64,000 nucleotides of DNA from Kitasatospora sp. MAA19 (GTDB taxonomy: Bacteria > Actinomycetota > Actinomycetes > Streptomycetales > Streptomycetaceae). A program made the position numbers and the translations under genes. Shown here piece by piece: positions 41,843 to 50,854 of this stretch. The notes beneath the pieces were generated by a model. It saw only the letters and a program-made list of their open reading frames with translations, did not search any database and was not told where the DNA came from. The stretch spans positions 223,154 to 287,153 of the forward strand of contig NZ_JARXYZ010000008.1 of NCBI RefSeq assembly GCF_029894125.1. The letters are read 5' to 3'. Each line of letters opens with the position of its first letter. Positions within the stretch are counted from its first letter, which is position 1.

Positions 41843-44344
41843 ATGACCACACAGCAGGGCCCTCAACGCCAGGGCAGGTCCGCCGCCGGCCCCCGCACCC
41901 TCGCCGAGGAGCTGCGCGCGCGCCCCGACGACGCGCTCGCCGCCCTGCTCCGTTCCCGCCCCGACCTGCTCAACCCCGTCCCCGGTGACCTCACCCAGCT
42001 GTCCGCCCGGCTCTCCTCCCGCGCCTCGGCGCTGCGCGCCCTGGAGCGCCTGGACCGCTTCACCCTCCAGGTCGCCGAGGCCCTGGCCACCGCCCCGGAC
42101 GGCACCGGCCTCGCCACCGTCCGCACCCTGCTGACCGGTCCGGCCAAGGTCAAGCCGCACCCCGGCGCGACCCCGCTGACGCCCGCCGACCGCTCCGCCG
42201 TCGCCGCCGCCCTCCCCCGGGCGATCGCCACCCTGCGTGACCGGGCGCTGGTCTGGGGCCCGGACAACGGCCTGCGGCTGGTCCTCGCCGTCCGCGAGGC
42301 GCTCGCCCCGACGGCCGCGAACCCCGGCCGCACCGGTCTCGGCCCGACCCTCGCCGACGCGACCATCGGTATGTCCCCGGCCCGGCTGCAGCAGCTGCTC
42401 ACCTCCGCCGGGCAGCCCGCCACGCCGGACCCGGTCACCGCCGTCGCCGCGCTCACCGCCCTGCTGAACGACCGCGCCCGCTGCACGGCGCTGCTCGACA
42501 CCGCCCCCGAGGCCGCGCTGCGGCTGCTGGAGCGGCTGGTCTGGGGCCCGCCCACCGGCACCGTCCCGGACGCCACCCGCCCGGTCACCGCCGAGGACGC
42601 GCAGAGCCCGGTCGAGTGGCTGCTCGCCCGCGGCCTGCTGCTGCCCAGCGGGCCGGGCAGCGTCGTCCTGCCCCGCGAACTCGCCCTGCACCTGCGCGGC
42701 GGCCGCACCCACCGCACCGTCGAACCCGTCCAGCCCGAGCCCGCCCCGGCCGCCGCCCCGCGCGATCCACAGGCTGTGGACGGCGCGGCGGCCGGCCAGG
42801 CCCACACCGCCGTCAAGACCGTCGAGGAACTCCTCGACCTCTGGGGCCTCACCCCGCCGCTCACCCTGCGCGCCGGCGGCCTCGGCGTCCGCGACCTCAA
42901 GCGCACCGCCCAGGCCCTGGAGACCACCGAGCAGCAGGCCGCCTTCTGGCTCGAACTCGCCTACGCCGCCGGGCTACTGGCCCCCGACGGCGAGGCCGAC
43001 GAACGCTGGGCCCCGACCCCGGCCTACGACACCTGGCTCCAGCAGGACACCGCCGAGCGCTGGTCCGCCCTCGCCCGCGCCTGGCTCGCCGCCACCCGCG
43101 TCCCCGCCCTCACCGGCACCCCGGACGGCAAGGGCAAGCCGCGCGCCGCCCTCGGCCCCGAACTCGACCGCACCCTGGCCCCGTCCGTCCGCCGCGCCAC
43201 CCTCGCACTGCTCGCCGAACTCCCGCCCGGCACCCCGGCCACCGCCGCCGAACTCCTGCCCACCCTGCGCTGGCAGCGCCCGCTGCGCGGCGGGCCGACC
43301 GGCCCGGACGGCCACGAGCTGCGCGACGACCTCACCACCTGGACCCTCGCCGAGGCCGAACTCCTCGGCGTCACCGGCCGCGGCGCCCTCGCCGCCCCCG
43401 CCCGCGCCCTGCTCACCGCCGAGTCCGACCCGGCCGAGGTGCTCGCCCCGCTGCTGCCGCAGCCGCTCGACCACGTGATCCTGCAGCCGGACCTCACCGC
43501 GATCGCCCCCGGCCCGCTGCTCACCCCGCTCGCCCAGGCCCTCGCCCTGTGCGCCGACATCGAGTCCAAGGGCGGCGCCACCGTCTACCGCTTCACCCCG
43601 GTGTCCGTCCGCCGCGCCCTCGACGCCGGACGCACCGCCGCCGACCTGCGGACCTTCCTGGAGCAGCACTCCCGTACGCCCGTCCCGCAGCCGCTCGCCT
43701 ACCTGATCGACGACGTCGCCCGCCGGCACGGCATCCTGCGGGTCGGCGCCGCGTCCTCCTACCTGCGCTGCGACGACCCGGCCCTGCTGAACGAGGTCCT
43801 CGCCGACCGCCGCTCCGCCGACCTGCGACTGCGGCTGCTCGCCCCCACCGTCCTCGCCGCCCAGGCCGCCCCGGACGTCCTGCTCGCCGCCCTGCGCACC
43901 ATGGGCTACGCCCCGGCCGCCGAGTCCGCCGAGGGCGACGTCCTGATCACCCGCCCGGACAGCCACCGCACCCCGCCCCGCACGGCGCCCACGCCCGTCC
44001 CGGACGGCCCGCCCACCCCCGACGACACCCTGCTCGCCGCCGCCATCAAGGCCATCCGGGCCGGCGACCGCGCCGCCACCGCCAGCCGCCGCGACCCCGC
44101 CCCCGACCCGCGCCAACTGCCCCGCACCGCCGCCGCCGAGACCCTCGCGGCCCTGCAGACCGCCGTCCTGCTCGGCGAACGCATGTGGATCGGCTACCTC
44201 AACGCCGAGGGCATCGCCAGCCAGCGCATCATCGACCCGGTCAAGGTCGAAGGCGGCTTCGTCACCGCCTTCGACCACCACGCCGACGAGCTCCGCACCT
44301 TCGCCCTGCACCGCATCACCGGCGTCGCGGAGCTCGACGAGTAA
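41843..44344 (+). CDS. helicase-associated protein (Helicase_C_3) with C-terminal WYL domain
   Basis: 833 residues. The central region (about 560-700: LLPQPLDHVILQPDLTAIAPGPL, then VYRFTPVSVRRALDAGRTA, then HGILRVGAASSYLRCDD) matches the XPB/Ssl2-like N-terminal domain PF13625 found beside bacterial XPB. The last ~70 residues form a WYL module (MWIGYLNAEGIASQRIIDPV, then LRTFALHRITGV), a nucleic-acid or nucleotide ligand-sensing fold. No helicase motifs I or II, so not itself a helicase. Encoded 430 bases upstream of the XPB helicase in the same direction; a shared repair role is inferred. Confidence 0.87.
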   Translation: MTTQQGPQRQGRSAAGPRTLAEELRARPDDALAALLRSRPDLLNPVPGDLTQLSARLSSRASALRALERLDRFTLQVAEALATAPDGTGLATVRTLLTGPAKVKPHPGATPLTPADRSAVAAALPRAIATLRDRALVWGPDNGLRLVLAVREALAPTAANPGRTGLGPTLADATIGMSPARLQQLLTSAGQPATPDPVTAVAALTALLNDRARCTALLDTAPEAALRLLERLVWGPPTGTVPDATRPVTAEDAQSPVEWLLARGLLLPSGPGSVVLPRELALHLRGGRTHRTVEPVQPEPAPAAAPRDPQAVDGAAAGQAHTAVKTVEELLDLWGLTPPLTLRAGGLGVRDLKRTAQALETTEQQAAFWLELAYAAGLLAPDGEADERWAPTPAYDTWLQQDTAERWSALARAWLAATRVPALTGTPDGKGKPRAALGPELDRTLAPSVRRATLALLAELPPGTPATAAELLPTLRWQRPLRGGPTGPDGHELRDDLTTWTLAEAELLGVTGRGALAAPARALLTAESDPAEVLAPLLPQPLDHVILQPDLTAIAPGPLLTPLAQALALCADIESKGGATVYRFTPVSVRRALDAGRTAADLRTFLEQHSRTPVPQPLAYLIDDVARRHGILRVGAASSYLRCDDPALLNEVLADRRSADLRLRLLAPTVLAAQAAPDVLLAALRTMGYAPAAESAEGDVLITRPDSHRTPPRTAPTPVPDGPPTPDDTLLAAAIKAIRAGDRAATASRRDPAPDPRQLPRTAAAETLAALQTAVLLGERMWIGYLNAEGIASQRIIDPVKVEGGFVTAFDHHADELRTFALHRITGVAELDE

Positions 44345-44364
44345 CCCCGGCGGCAGGACCGGGC

Positions 44365-44616
44365 TCAGTGCCCCTGCGACTCCTTCATCTTCTCCTTGAC
44401 CGCCTTGTCCGCCAGGCTGCCGATCTCCCCCTGCCCGACCGGCAGCGAGCCGCCACCGACCTGGTCGGCGATCAGGAATCCGGGCGCCGCGAGCAGCCCG
44501 CCGGGCCCCTCCCCGATCCCCGCGAGGGCGTGCGCGGAACCGGCGGACGAGGCGGTGGCCGCGAAGGCCGTACCCATCAGGGCGAGAGCGGTGAGAACGC
44601 GCTTCGACTTCTTCAT
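44365..44616 (-). CDS. small secreted protein
   Basis: 83 residues with a clear Sec signal peptide: KKSKRVLTALALMGTAFAAT followed by a likely cleavage after SAHA. The mature part (~50 residues) is Gly-rich with an amphipathic C terminus (LADKAVKEKMKESQGH). It lies antisense-oriented between the helicase-associated gene and XPB. Function unknown; small secreted proteins of this size are common in streptomycetes. Confidence 0.78.
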   Translation of the reverse strand: MKKSKRVLTALALMGTAFAATASSAGSAHALAGIGEGPGGLLAAPGFLIADQVGGGSLPVGQGEIGSLADKAVKEKMKESQGH

Positions 44617-44774
44617 GCCCGGCTCAACGAGCGACCCGCACCACGGTCACCCACCACCACGGCCCGCCCACCCACCGTACGAATGACCGGAGCCCGCTCA
44701 CGTTCGCCGCGGAATGCGCGACACTGGAGGGTCTGCGTCAATCCAGCAAGTCAGCCAGTGGAGGGCTTCCCCGC

Positions 44775-46412
44775 GTGAACGACGGACCGCTCATCGTCCA
44801 GAGCGACAAAACTCTTCTTCTGGAGATCGATCACCCCAAGGCCGCCGACTGCCGTCGCGTCATCGCGCCGTTCGCCGAGTTGGAGCGCGCGCCCGAGCAC
44901 GTGCACACGTACCGGGTGACGCCGCTCGGGCTGTGGAACGCGCGGGCGGCGGGGCACGACGCCGAGCAGGTGGTGGACGCCCTGGTGACGTACTCGCGCT
45001 ACCCGGTGCCGCACGCGCTGCTGGTGGACGTGGCCGACACCATGGGCCGGTACGGGCGGCTCCAGTTGCTCAAGCACCCGACGCACGGGCTGGTGCTCAC
45101 CACCACCGACCGGCCGGTGCTGGAGGAGGTGCTGCGCTCCAAGAAGATCGTCCCGCTGGTCGGCGCCCGGGTCGACCCGGACACGGTGGTGGTGCACCCC
45201 TCCGAGCGCGGCCAGATCAAGCAGGTGCTGCTCAAGCTCGGCTGGCCGGCCGAGGACTTCGCCGGGTACGTGGACGGCGAGGCGCACCCGATCGAGCTGG
45301 ACGAGGACGGCTGGCGGCTGCGCCCGTACCAGGCGCAGGCCGTCGAGGGCTTCTGGCACGGCGGCTCGGGCGTCGTGGTGCTGCCCTGCGGCGCCGGCAA
45401 GACGCTGGTCGGCGCGGCCGCGATGGCGCACGCCAAGTCGACGACGCTGATCCTGGTCACCAACACCGTCTCGGCCCGCCAGTGGAAGCACGAGCTGGTC
45501 AAGCGCACCTCGCTCACCGAGGACGAGATCGGCGAGTACAGCGGGACGCGCAAGGAGATCCGCCCGGTCACCATCGCCACCTACCAGGTGATGACCACCA
45601 AGCGGAAGGGCGTCTACGCGCACCTGGAGCTGTTCGACGCCCGCAACTGGGGCCTGGTGGTCTACGACGAGGTGCACCTGCTGCCGGCGCCGGTGTTCAA
45701 GTTCACCGCCGACCTGCAGGCCCGCCGCCGCCTGGGCCTGACCGCGACGCTGGTGCGCGAGGACGGCCGCGAGGGCGACGTGTTCAGCCTGATCGGGCCC
45801 AAGCGCTTCGACGCGCCGTGGAAGGAGATCGAGGCGCAGGGCTACATCGCGCCCGCCGACTGCTGCGAGGTGCGGGTCACCCTGACCGACTCGGAGCGCC
45901 TGTCCTACGCCACCGCCGAGCCCGAGGAGCGCTACCGCTTCTGCGCCACGACGGCGACCAAGCGGCGGGTGGTGGAGGCGCTGGTGAAGAAGCACGAGAA
46001 GGACCAGACGCTGATCATCGGCCAGTACATCGACCAGCTGGACGAGCTCGGCGAGGCACTGGACGCGCCCGTGATCAAGGGCGAGACCAGCAACGCTCAG
46101 CGCGAGAAGCTGTTCGACGCGTTCCGCAACAAGGAGATCGGCGTCCTGGTGGTCTCCAAGGTCGCGAACTTCTCGATCGACCTGCCCGAGGCCACCGTGG
46201 CCATCCAGGTCTCCGGGACGTTCGGCTCCCGCCAGGAGGAGGCCCAGCGCCTGGGCCGCGTCCTGCGCCCCAAGGCGGACGGCCACTCGGCGCACTTCTA
46301 CTCGGTGGTCGCCCGGGACACCGTCGACCAGGACTTCGCCGCCCACCGGCAGCGCTTCCTGGCGGAGCAGGGCTACGCGTACCGCATCATCGACGCGGAC
46401 GACGTGCTGTAG
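44775..46412 (+). CDS. DNA repair helicase XPB
   Basis: 545-residue SF2 helicase of the bacterial XPB type. Motif I PCGAGKT at 204-210, motif II DEVH at 298-301, motif III TAT at 323-325, the XPB-specific RED residues at 328-330, and motif VI QRLGRVLRPKADG. The N-terminal damage-recognition-like domain occupies the first ~180 residues. It probably unwinds DNA 3'-5' in excision repair. Start GTG 44775. The preceding Helicase_C_3/WYL gene is its usual partner in actinobacteria. Confidence 0.94.
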   Translation: MNDGPLIVQSDKTLLLEIDHPKAADCRRVIAPFAELERAPEHVHTYRVTPLGLWNARAAGHDAEQVVDALVTYSRYPVPHALLVDVADTMGRYGRLQLLKHPTHGLVLTTTDRPVLEEVLRSKKIVPLVGARVDPDTVVVHPSERGQIKQVLLKLGWPAEDFAGYVDGEAHPIELDEDGWRLRPYQAQAVEGFWHGGSGVVVLPCGAGKTLVGAAAMAHAKSTTLILVTNTVSARQWKHELVKRTSLTEDEIGEYSGTRKEIRPVTIATYQVMTTKRKGVYAHLELFDARNWGLVVYDEVHLLPAPVFKFTADLQARRRLGLTATLVREDGREGDVFSLIGPKRFDAPWKEIEAQGYIAPADCCEVRVTLTDSERLSYATAEPEERYRFCATTATKRRVVEALVKKHEKDQTLIIGQYIDQLDELGEALDAPVIKGETSNAQREKLFDAFRNKEIGVLVVSKVANFSIDLPEATVAIQVSGTFGSRQEEAQRLGRVLRPKADGHSAHFYSVVARDTVDQDFAAHRQRFLAEQGYAYRIIDADDVL

Positions 46413-46416
46413 TCGG

Positions 46417-46445
46417 GCTCACCATCGGCCGGCAGGCCGGTGAGC
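46417..46445. terminator. bidirectional terminator
   Basis: GCTCACC (46417-46423) and GGTGAGC (46439-46445) pair, with an inner GGCC/GGCC pair, between XPB and the convergent small gene. Confidence 0.7.
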
Positions 46446-46449
46446 AGGC

Positions 46450-46662
46450 TCAGTACCGGACACCGTCGCGCCCGAGGAAGACCACGCGCGCGGCGGTGTC
46501 CAGGGCGATGCCGAGGTTGCGGACGGCGGTGACCAGGGGGCCCCGGCGGCGGCCACCGGGCGCAGTGACGGCGGTGGAGCCGGCGGGGGCGGTCGGGACG
46601 GACGGGACGGTCAGGACGGACTTCTGGATCGGCACTCGCGGCGCCGCGTGTACGGTGCTCAT
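46450..46662 (-). CDS. small hypothetical protein
   Basis: 70 residues from ATG 46662 with TTGGAGAC upstream. Ala/Pro/Thr-rich N terminus, then a conserved-looking C-terminal stretch NLGIALDTAARVVFLGRDGVRY. Not recognised. Diverges from the HelD-like gene. Confidence 0.65.
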   Translation of the reverse strand: MSTVHAAPRVPIQKSVLTVPSVPTAPAGSTAVTAPGGRRRGPLVTAVRNLGIALDTAARVVFLGRDGVRY

Positions 46663-46717
46663 GTCTCCAACGGTAGGCACCGGACACGCCGGACACATCA
46701 CCCCAAAGGCCGTACCC

Positions 46718-46952
46718 GCCGAGCCGGAGGTCGTCCTCCCGGTGTACGGAGAACCCCGAGACCTGCGGGGCTGGAACCCTGAGGCACGCGGGTCTAAGAT
46801 CGTCGGTCTGCCCCCTCCCGAACCGTGGTACCTGCTGAAGTCGCGCAGGCAGCCGGGGGAGGCGCCGACCGCACGGCAACCGGTCGGCTGTACCCACTGT
46901 GAGCTCCATCGATCCGCTGCGCCCGGTTCCGGGGCAGCCGGGAAGGTTCGCT
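46718..46952 (+). promoter_or_regulatory. structured leader of the HelD-like gene, possible riboswitch or attenuator
   Basis: From 46718 the sequence shows, in order, GCCGAGCC, a GGAGG/CCTCC hairpin, GTGTACGGAGAACC, a CCCCG/CGGGG hairpin and CTGGAACC, loosely recalling the ydaO (cyclic di-AMP) riboswitch core. Nearer the gene, CCGAC at 46865-46869 can pair either with GTCGG (46802-46806), supported by CCTCCC/GGGAGG, or with GGTCGG at 46882-46887. Two exclusive pairings just before the start codon are typical of attenuators. The same stretch is also open in one reading frame, so coding overlap is possible. Confidence 0.3.
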
Positions 46953-49058
46953 GTGCCCGCCACCCCCACCACCGACCCCCTCCAGCGCGAACGCGACCAC
47001 CTGGCCGCCTCCAGGTCCGCGCTGCGGGCGATGCGCGAGGACGTCCAGTCGCTGGACCTGCGCGACGTGACCGGCACCTGGGTGTCCGCCGCCGTCCTCC
47101 AGAACCAGATCGAGGCCCGGATCGCCGCCCTCGCCGACCTCTCGCACACCCCGCTGTTCTTCGGCCGCCTGGACTACCTGCACGCGATCAGCGAGGAGCT
47201 GAGCGAAAGGGAAGGTGCCGCGCGAAGCGCGCCGGGCAAGGGCGGTGGCGGGCGACGGGCGGGCGGGGGCGAGAGCTTCTACATCGGCCGCCGGCACGTC
47301 CACGACGCCGACGGCGACCCGATGGTGATCGACTGGCGCGCGCCGGTCTCCCAGCCGTTCTACCGGGCCAGCCGCACCGAACCGCTGGACGTCGAGCGCC
47401 GCCGCCGCTTCGGCTACACCGGCGGCGAGCTCACCGCCTACGAGGACGAGCACCTCAGCGACCCGGCCGAGACGGACACCGCCTCCGCCCTGCTCGCCGC
47501 CGAGATCGAGAAGCCCCGCGTCGGCCCGATGCGCGACATCGTCGCCACCATCCAGCCCGAGCAGGACGAGATCGTCCGCTCCGACGTGACGGGCACCATC
47601 TGCGTCCAGGGCGCCCCCGGCACCGGGAAGACGGCCGTGGGCCTGCACCGCGTCGCGTACCTGCTGTACGCGCACCGCGAGCGGCTGGCCCGGACCGGCA
47701 CGCTGGTGATCGGGCCGAACAACGCCTTCCTCTCCTACATCGAGCAGGTGCTCCCGGCCCTGGGCGAGTTGGACGTCGCCCAGGCCACCGTGCAGCAGCT
47801 GGTCGGGCACGTCGAGGTGCGCGGCGAGGACGACCCGCAGGCGGCCCGGCTGAAGGGCGACGCGCGGATGGCCGAGGTGCTGCGCCGGGCGGTGCGGGCG
47901 GGCATCGTGCTGCCCACCGAGCCCTGCGTGGTGGTCCGCGGCTCCCGCCGCTGGCGCGTCCCGGTGTACGAACTCGTGGAGATCATCGAGGAGTTGAAGG
48001 GCCGCGAGATCCGCTACGGCGCTGCCAGGGACGCCCTGCCGCAGCGGATCGCGCACGCCGTGCTGCTGAAGATGGAGCAGGGCGGCGAGGCCCCGGACGA
48101 CCGGGTGCAGGACGCGGTGGCCCGCAACGCCGCGGTCAAGGCGGTGGTCAAGGAGTGCTGGCCGGCGGTCGATCCGGCCAAGCTGGTGCTGCGACTGCTC
48201 TCCGATCCGCAGTTCCTGGCCGCCTGCGCGGAGGGCGTGCTGACCGCGCAGGAGCAGCAGGCGGTGCTCTGGCCCAAGCCGGGGCGCTCGGTGAAGACGG
48301 CCCGCTGGACGCAGGCCGACGCCGTCCTGGTCGACGAGGTGACGGACCTGGTGCAGCGCACCCCCTCGCTCGGGCACGTGGTGCTGGACGAGGCGCAGGA
48401 TCTCTCCCCGATGCAGTACCGCGCGGTCGGCCGCCGCTGCACCACCGGCTCGGCGACCGTCCTCGGCGACCTCGCCCAGGGCACCACCCCGTGGGCGGCG
48501 GCGAGTTGGCCGGACGCGCTGCACCACCTGGGCAAGCCGGACGCCCATGTCGAGGAGCTGACCAAGGGCTTCCGGGTGCCGGAGGAGGTCATCGCGTACG
48601 CCTCCCGGCTGCTCCCGGCGATCGCCCCGGGCCTGGCCCCGGCGACCTCCGTCCGCGACGCCCCGGGCTCGCTGACGATCCGTCACATCGCGGACGGGGA
48701 GTCGGTGGCCGCCGTCCTCGCGGCCTGCCACGAGGCACTGGAGCACGAGGGCTCGACCGGGCTGATCGCCGCCGACGCCCGGATCCCGGTGCTCGCCGAG
48801 GCGCTGACCGCGGCCGGCCTGCCGTACCTGTCCCCCGGCACCGAGACCAGCGCCGAGGCCCGGCTGACGCTCGTCCCGGCCTCGCTGGCCAAGGGCCTGG
48901 AGTACGACTACGTGGTGCTGGACGAGCCGGCCGCGGTGATCGCCGGCGAACCGGACGAGCGGACCGGCCTGCGGCGGCTGTACGTGGCGCTCACCCGGGC
49001 CGTCTCCGGCCTGACGGTGCTGCACGGCGAACCGCTGCCCGAGCAGCTGCGCCGGTAG
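46953..49058 (+). CDS. HelD/HelR-like RNA polymerase-associated ATPase
   Basis: About 701 residues; UvrD/Rep-like SF1 ATPase of the HelD class. N-terminal coiled-coil-like DPLQRERDHLAASRSALRAM, the split YIGRRHVHDADGDPMVIDWRAPVSQPFYR region, Walker A GAPGTGKTAVGLHRVAYLLY, VVLDEAQDLSPMQYRAV and LRRLYVALTRAVSGLTVLHGEPLP. HelD proteins bind RNA polymerase and recycle it; some streptomycete homologues (HelR) give rifamycin tolerance. I choose GTG 46953 because GGGAAGG precedes it; the frame is open to GTG 46899, which lacks a ribosome site. Confidence 0.88.
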   Translation: MPATPTTDPLQRERDHLAASRSALRAMREDVQSLDLRDVTGTWVSAAVLQNQIEARIAALADLSHTPLFFGRLDYLHAISEELSEREGAARSAPGKGGGGRRAGGGESFYIGRRHVHDADGDPMVIDWRAPVSQPFYRASRTEPLDVERRRRFGYTGGELTAYEDEHLSDPAETDTASALLAAEIEKPRVGPMRDIVATIQPEQDEIVRSDVTGTICVQGAPGTGKTAVGLHRVAYLLYAHRERLARTGTLVIGPNNAFLSYIEQVLPALGELDVAQATVQQLVGHVEVRGEDDPQAARLKGDARMAEVLRRAVRAGIVLPTEPCVVVRGSRRWRVPVYELVEIIEELKGREIRYGAARDALPQRIAHAVLLKMEQGGEAPDDRVQDAVARNAAVKAVVKECWPAVDPAKLVLRLLSDPQFLAACAEGVLTAQEQQAVLWPKPGRSVKTARWTQADAVLVDEVTDLVQRTPSLGHVVLDEAQDLSPMQYRAVGRRCTTGSATVLGDLAQGTTPWAAASWPDALHHLGKPDAHVEELTKGFRVPEEVIAYASRLLPAIAPGLAPATSVRDAPGSLTIRHIADGESVAAVLAACHEALEHEGSTGLIAADARIPVLAEALTAAGLPYLSPGTETSAEARLTLVPASLAKGLEYDYVVLDEPAAVIAGEPDERTGLRRLYVALTRAVSGLTVLHGEPLPEQLRR

Positions 49059-49063
49059 ACGGC

Positions 49064-49093
49064 GGGGCCGGCCCCGCGACCGGGACCGGCCCC
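49064..49093 (+). terminator. terminator after HelD-like gene
   Basis: GGGGCCGG (49064-49071) pairs with CCGGCCCC (49086-49093), six bases after the stop and just before the convergent cutC end. Confidence 0.55.
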
Positions 49094-49106
49094 TCCCGGG
49101 ACACGC

Positions 49107-49793
49107 TCAGGCGTCGATCAGCGCCCGCCACTCGGCCACCTTGGCCGCGTCCACCGGAGTCCGCCAGCCGTCGGCCCGCACCGCGCCGCCGACGTGGAAG
49201 GCGTCGAAGCCCTCGGCCCGCAGCCCCTTCAGGTGTTCGGCCCGCAGGCCACCGCCGATCAGGATCCGCTGCCCGTACCCGGGCTCGCCCGCACGGGCCA
49301 GCTCCGCCAGCAGCACCTCGCGCCCGGCGTCGACCCCGGCGGCCGTGCCCGAGGTGAGGAAGGTGTCCAGCCCGGGCAGCGCGCCGACGGCGGTCCGCAG
49401 GGCGGCCCGGTCGGCACTGTGGTCGATCGCCCGGTGGAAGGTCCAGCGGCAGCCGGCCACCGCCTCGGCGACGGCGGTGGTGGCGGCCAGGTCGACCGCG
49501 CCGTCGGCGCCGAGGAAGCCGAGGACGAACTCCTCGGCGCCCTCGGCCCGCAGCGCGGCGGCGCGGGCCGCCAGGTCGTCCAGGTCGCCGGGGACGAAGC
49601 CGTCCCGGATCCGGAGCATGACGCGCAGCGGGATGCCGACGGCGGCCCTGATCCGGGCGAAATCCTCGACGGACGGGGTGAGCCCGTCCGAGGCCATGTC
49701 GGTGACCAGTTCGAGCCGGTCGGCGCCGCCCGACTCGGCGGCCCGGGCATCCTGGGGCGTCAACGCGATGACTTCGAAAATTGGTCTAGACAT
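49107..49793 (-). CDS. cutC: copper homeostasis protein CutC
   Basis: 228-residue TIM-barrel CutC: FEVIALTPQDARAAESGGADRLELV, SDGLTPSVEDFARIR, PLRVMLRIRDGFVP, TFHRAID, TFLTSGTAAGVDAG and ILIGGGLRAEHL. Linked to copper tolerance in enterobacteria, though the biochemical role is debated. ATG 49793; ribosome site weak. No copper exporter gene is adjacent. Confidence 0.92.
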   Translation of the reverse strand: MSRPIFEVIALTPQDARAAESGGADRLELVTDMASDGLTPSVEDFARIRAAVGIPLRVMLRIRDGFVPGDLDDLAARAAALRAEGAEEFVLGFLGADGAVDLAATTAVAEAVAGCRWTFHRAIDHSADRAALRTAVGALPGLDTFLTSGTAAGVDAGREVLLAELARAGEPGYGQRILIGGGLRAEHLKGLRAEGFDAFHVGGAVRADGWRTPVDAAKVAEWRALIDA

Positions 49794-49849
49794 ATCAGAC
49801 AGCCTGCCACATCCGACCCGCCCCGGCGAGCCCCTGCGTCGCCTTCCGG

Positions 49850-50854
49850 TCACGCCAGGCTGCGCCCGCTCCCAGAGCCCCCTTCGGCGTCTCCGCCGAC
49901 TCCGCCGCCGGTCCCCCCACCGACCCCGCCGCCGGTCCCGATCCGGCGCACGGCCTTCGCGGCCGCCACCAGGAGCAGCACCACCGGCACCGACATCAGC
50001 AGCGTCATCGAGATCCCGCCGGACGTGCGCCAGACGTTGAACAGGCCGGCGAAGGTCGTCAGCGACAGCATCGCGACCCCCACGGCCGCCGGCGCCACCC
50101 GCCCGCGCAGCGCGCTGAAGGTCAGCAGCACCGGCGCGATCAGCAGCACCACGAACCACTGGACGTCCAGCGGGAAGCTGGAGTCGTCCCAGCGCAGGAG
50201 CGCCACCAGCGCCCCGCCGCCGACCACCGAGGCCAGCACCAGCCCCGCGGCCCGCCAACCGGCCCTGGGCAGCAACTCCGTCGGCGCCGCGAACAGCAAC
50301 AGCGCGGCGGCCACGGCGGGCAGGGTGGTCATGCCGGTGTACCCCACCCACCAGACGTCGAAGAAGCCCGGCACCACGGCGGCCTTCGCCAGGGTGGCCA
50401 GCGCGAAGAGGGCCTGAATCCCCGTGATGACCCGCACCGCCGTCCAGCGCCCCAGCAGGGCGGCGACCCCGAGCAGCAGCGCGAGCACCGGCGGCGCGAT
50501 GGTCATGGCGTACGTGTTGTACGAGTGGTCCCAGGTCAGCCGCCAGGCGGCCTGGTCCGGATCGGTGACCCACGGCAGCAGCCCCGCGCCGGCCAGCGCC
50601 CCGGCGGCCATCGGCGCGGCCAGCGCGAGCACCCGCCCGCCCATCGAGGAGCCGGTCAGCCCGAGCCGCACCCGCAGCCCGTACAGGGCCAGGTCGAACA
50701 CCTCGCGGGCGACGGTCGACCGGTTCGCCTCCGCCGTGGTGTCGGCGAACACCGCGGCCATCTCCTCGCCCCGCTCCCGGCGGTAGTACTCCGGGTAGAG
50801 CTGCAGCACGGCCCGCAGCGCGGCGGCCGGCGTCCCCATCGTCGGCGTGGTCAT
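49850..50854 (-). CDS. membrane protein of PadR-linked type
   Basis: 334 residues with an N-terminal LQLYPEYYRRERGEEMAAVFADT module (typical prefix of permease-like proteins co-transcribed with PadR) and about eight membrane spans, ending in a Gly/Ser repeat tail (GTGGGVGGGTGGGVGGDAEG). It overlaps the PadR gene by four bases (ATGA), so it is the PadR-controlled partner. Function unknown. Confidence 0.8.
   Translation of the reverse strand: MTTPTMGTPAAALRAVLQLYPEYYRRERGEEMAAVFADTTAEANRSTVAREVFDLALYGLRVRLGLTGSSMGGRVLALAAPMAAGALAGAGLLPWVTDPDQAAWRLTWDHSYNTYAMTIAPPVLALLLGVAALLGRWTAVRVITGIQALFALATLAKAAVVPGFFDVWWVGYTGMTTLPAVAAALLLFAAPTELLPRAGWRAAGLVLASVVGGGALVALLRWDDSSFPLDVQWFVVLLIAPVLLTFSALRGRVAPAAVGVAMLSLTTFAGLFNVWRTSGGISMTLLMSVPVVLLLVAAAKAVRRIGTGGGVGGGTGGGVGGDAEGGSGSGRSLA

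Noticed and set aside
46740..46900. rifamycin-associated element before the HelD-like gene
   Set aside because: I looked for the inverted repeat reported near rifamycin-response genes and did not see a convincing copy.
44714..49357. 1547-residue plus-strand frame across XPB and HelD genes
   Set aside because: Long shadow frame in GC-rich DNA; XPB and HelD motifs are in other phases. A short part near 46730-46900 looks protein-like but has no stop before the HelD gene.
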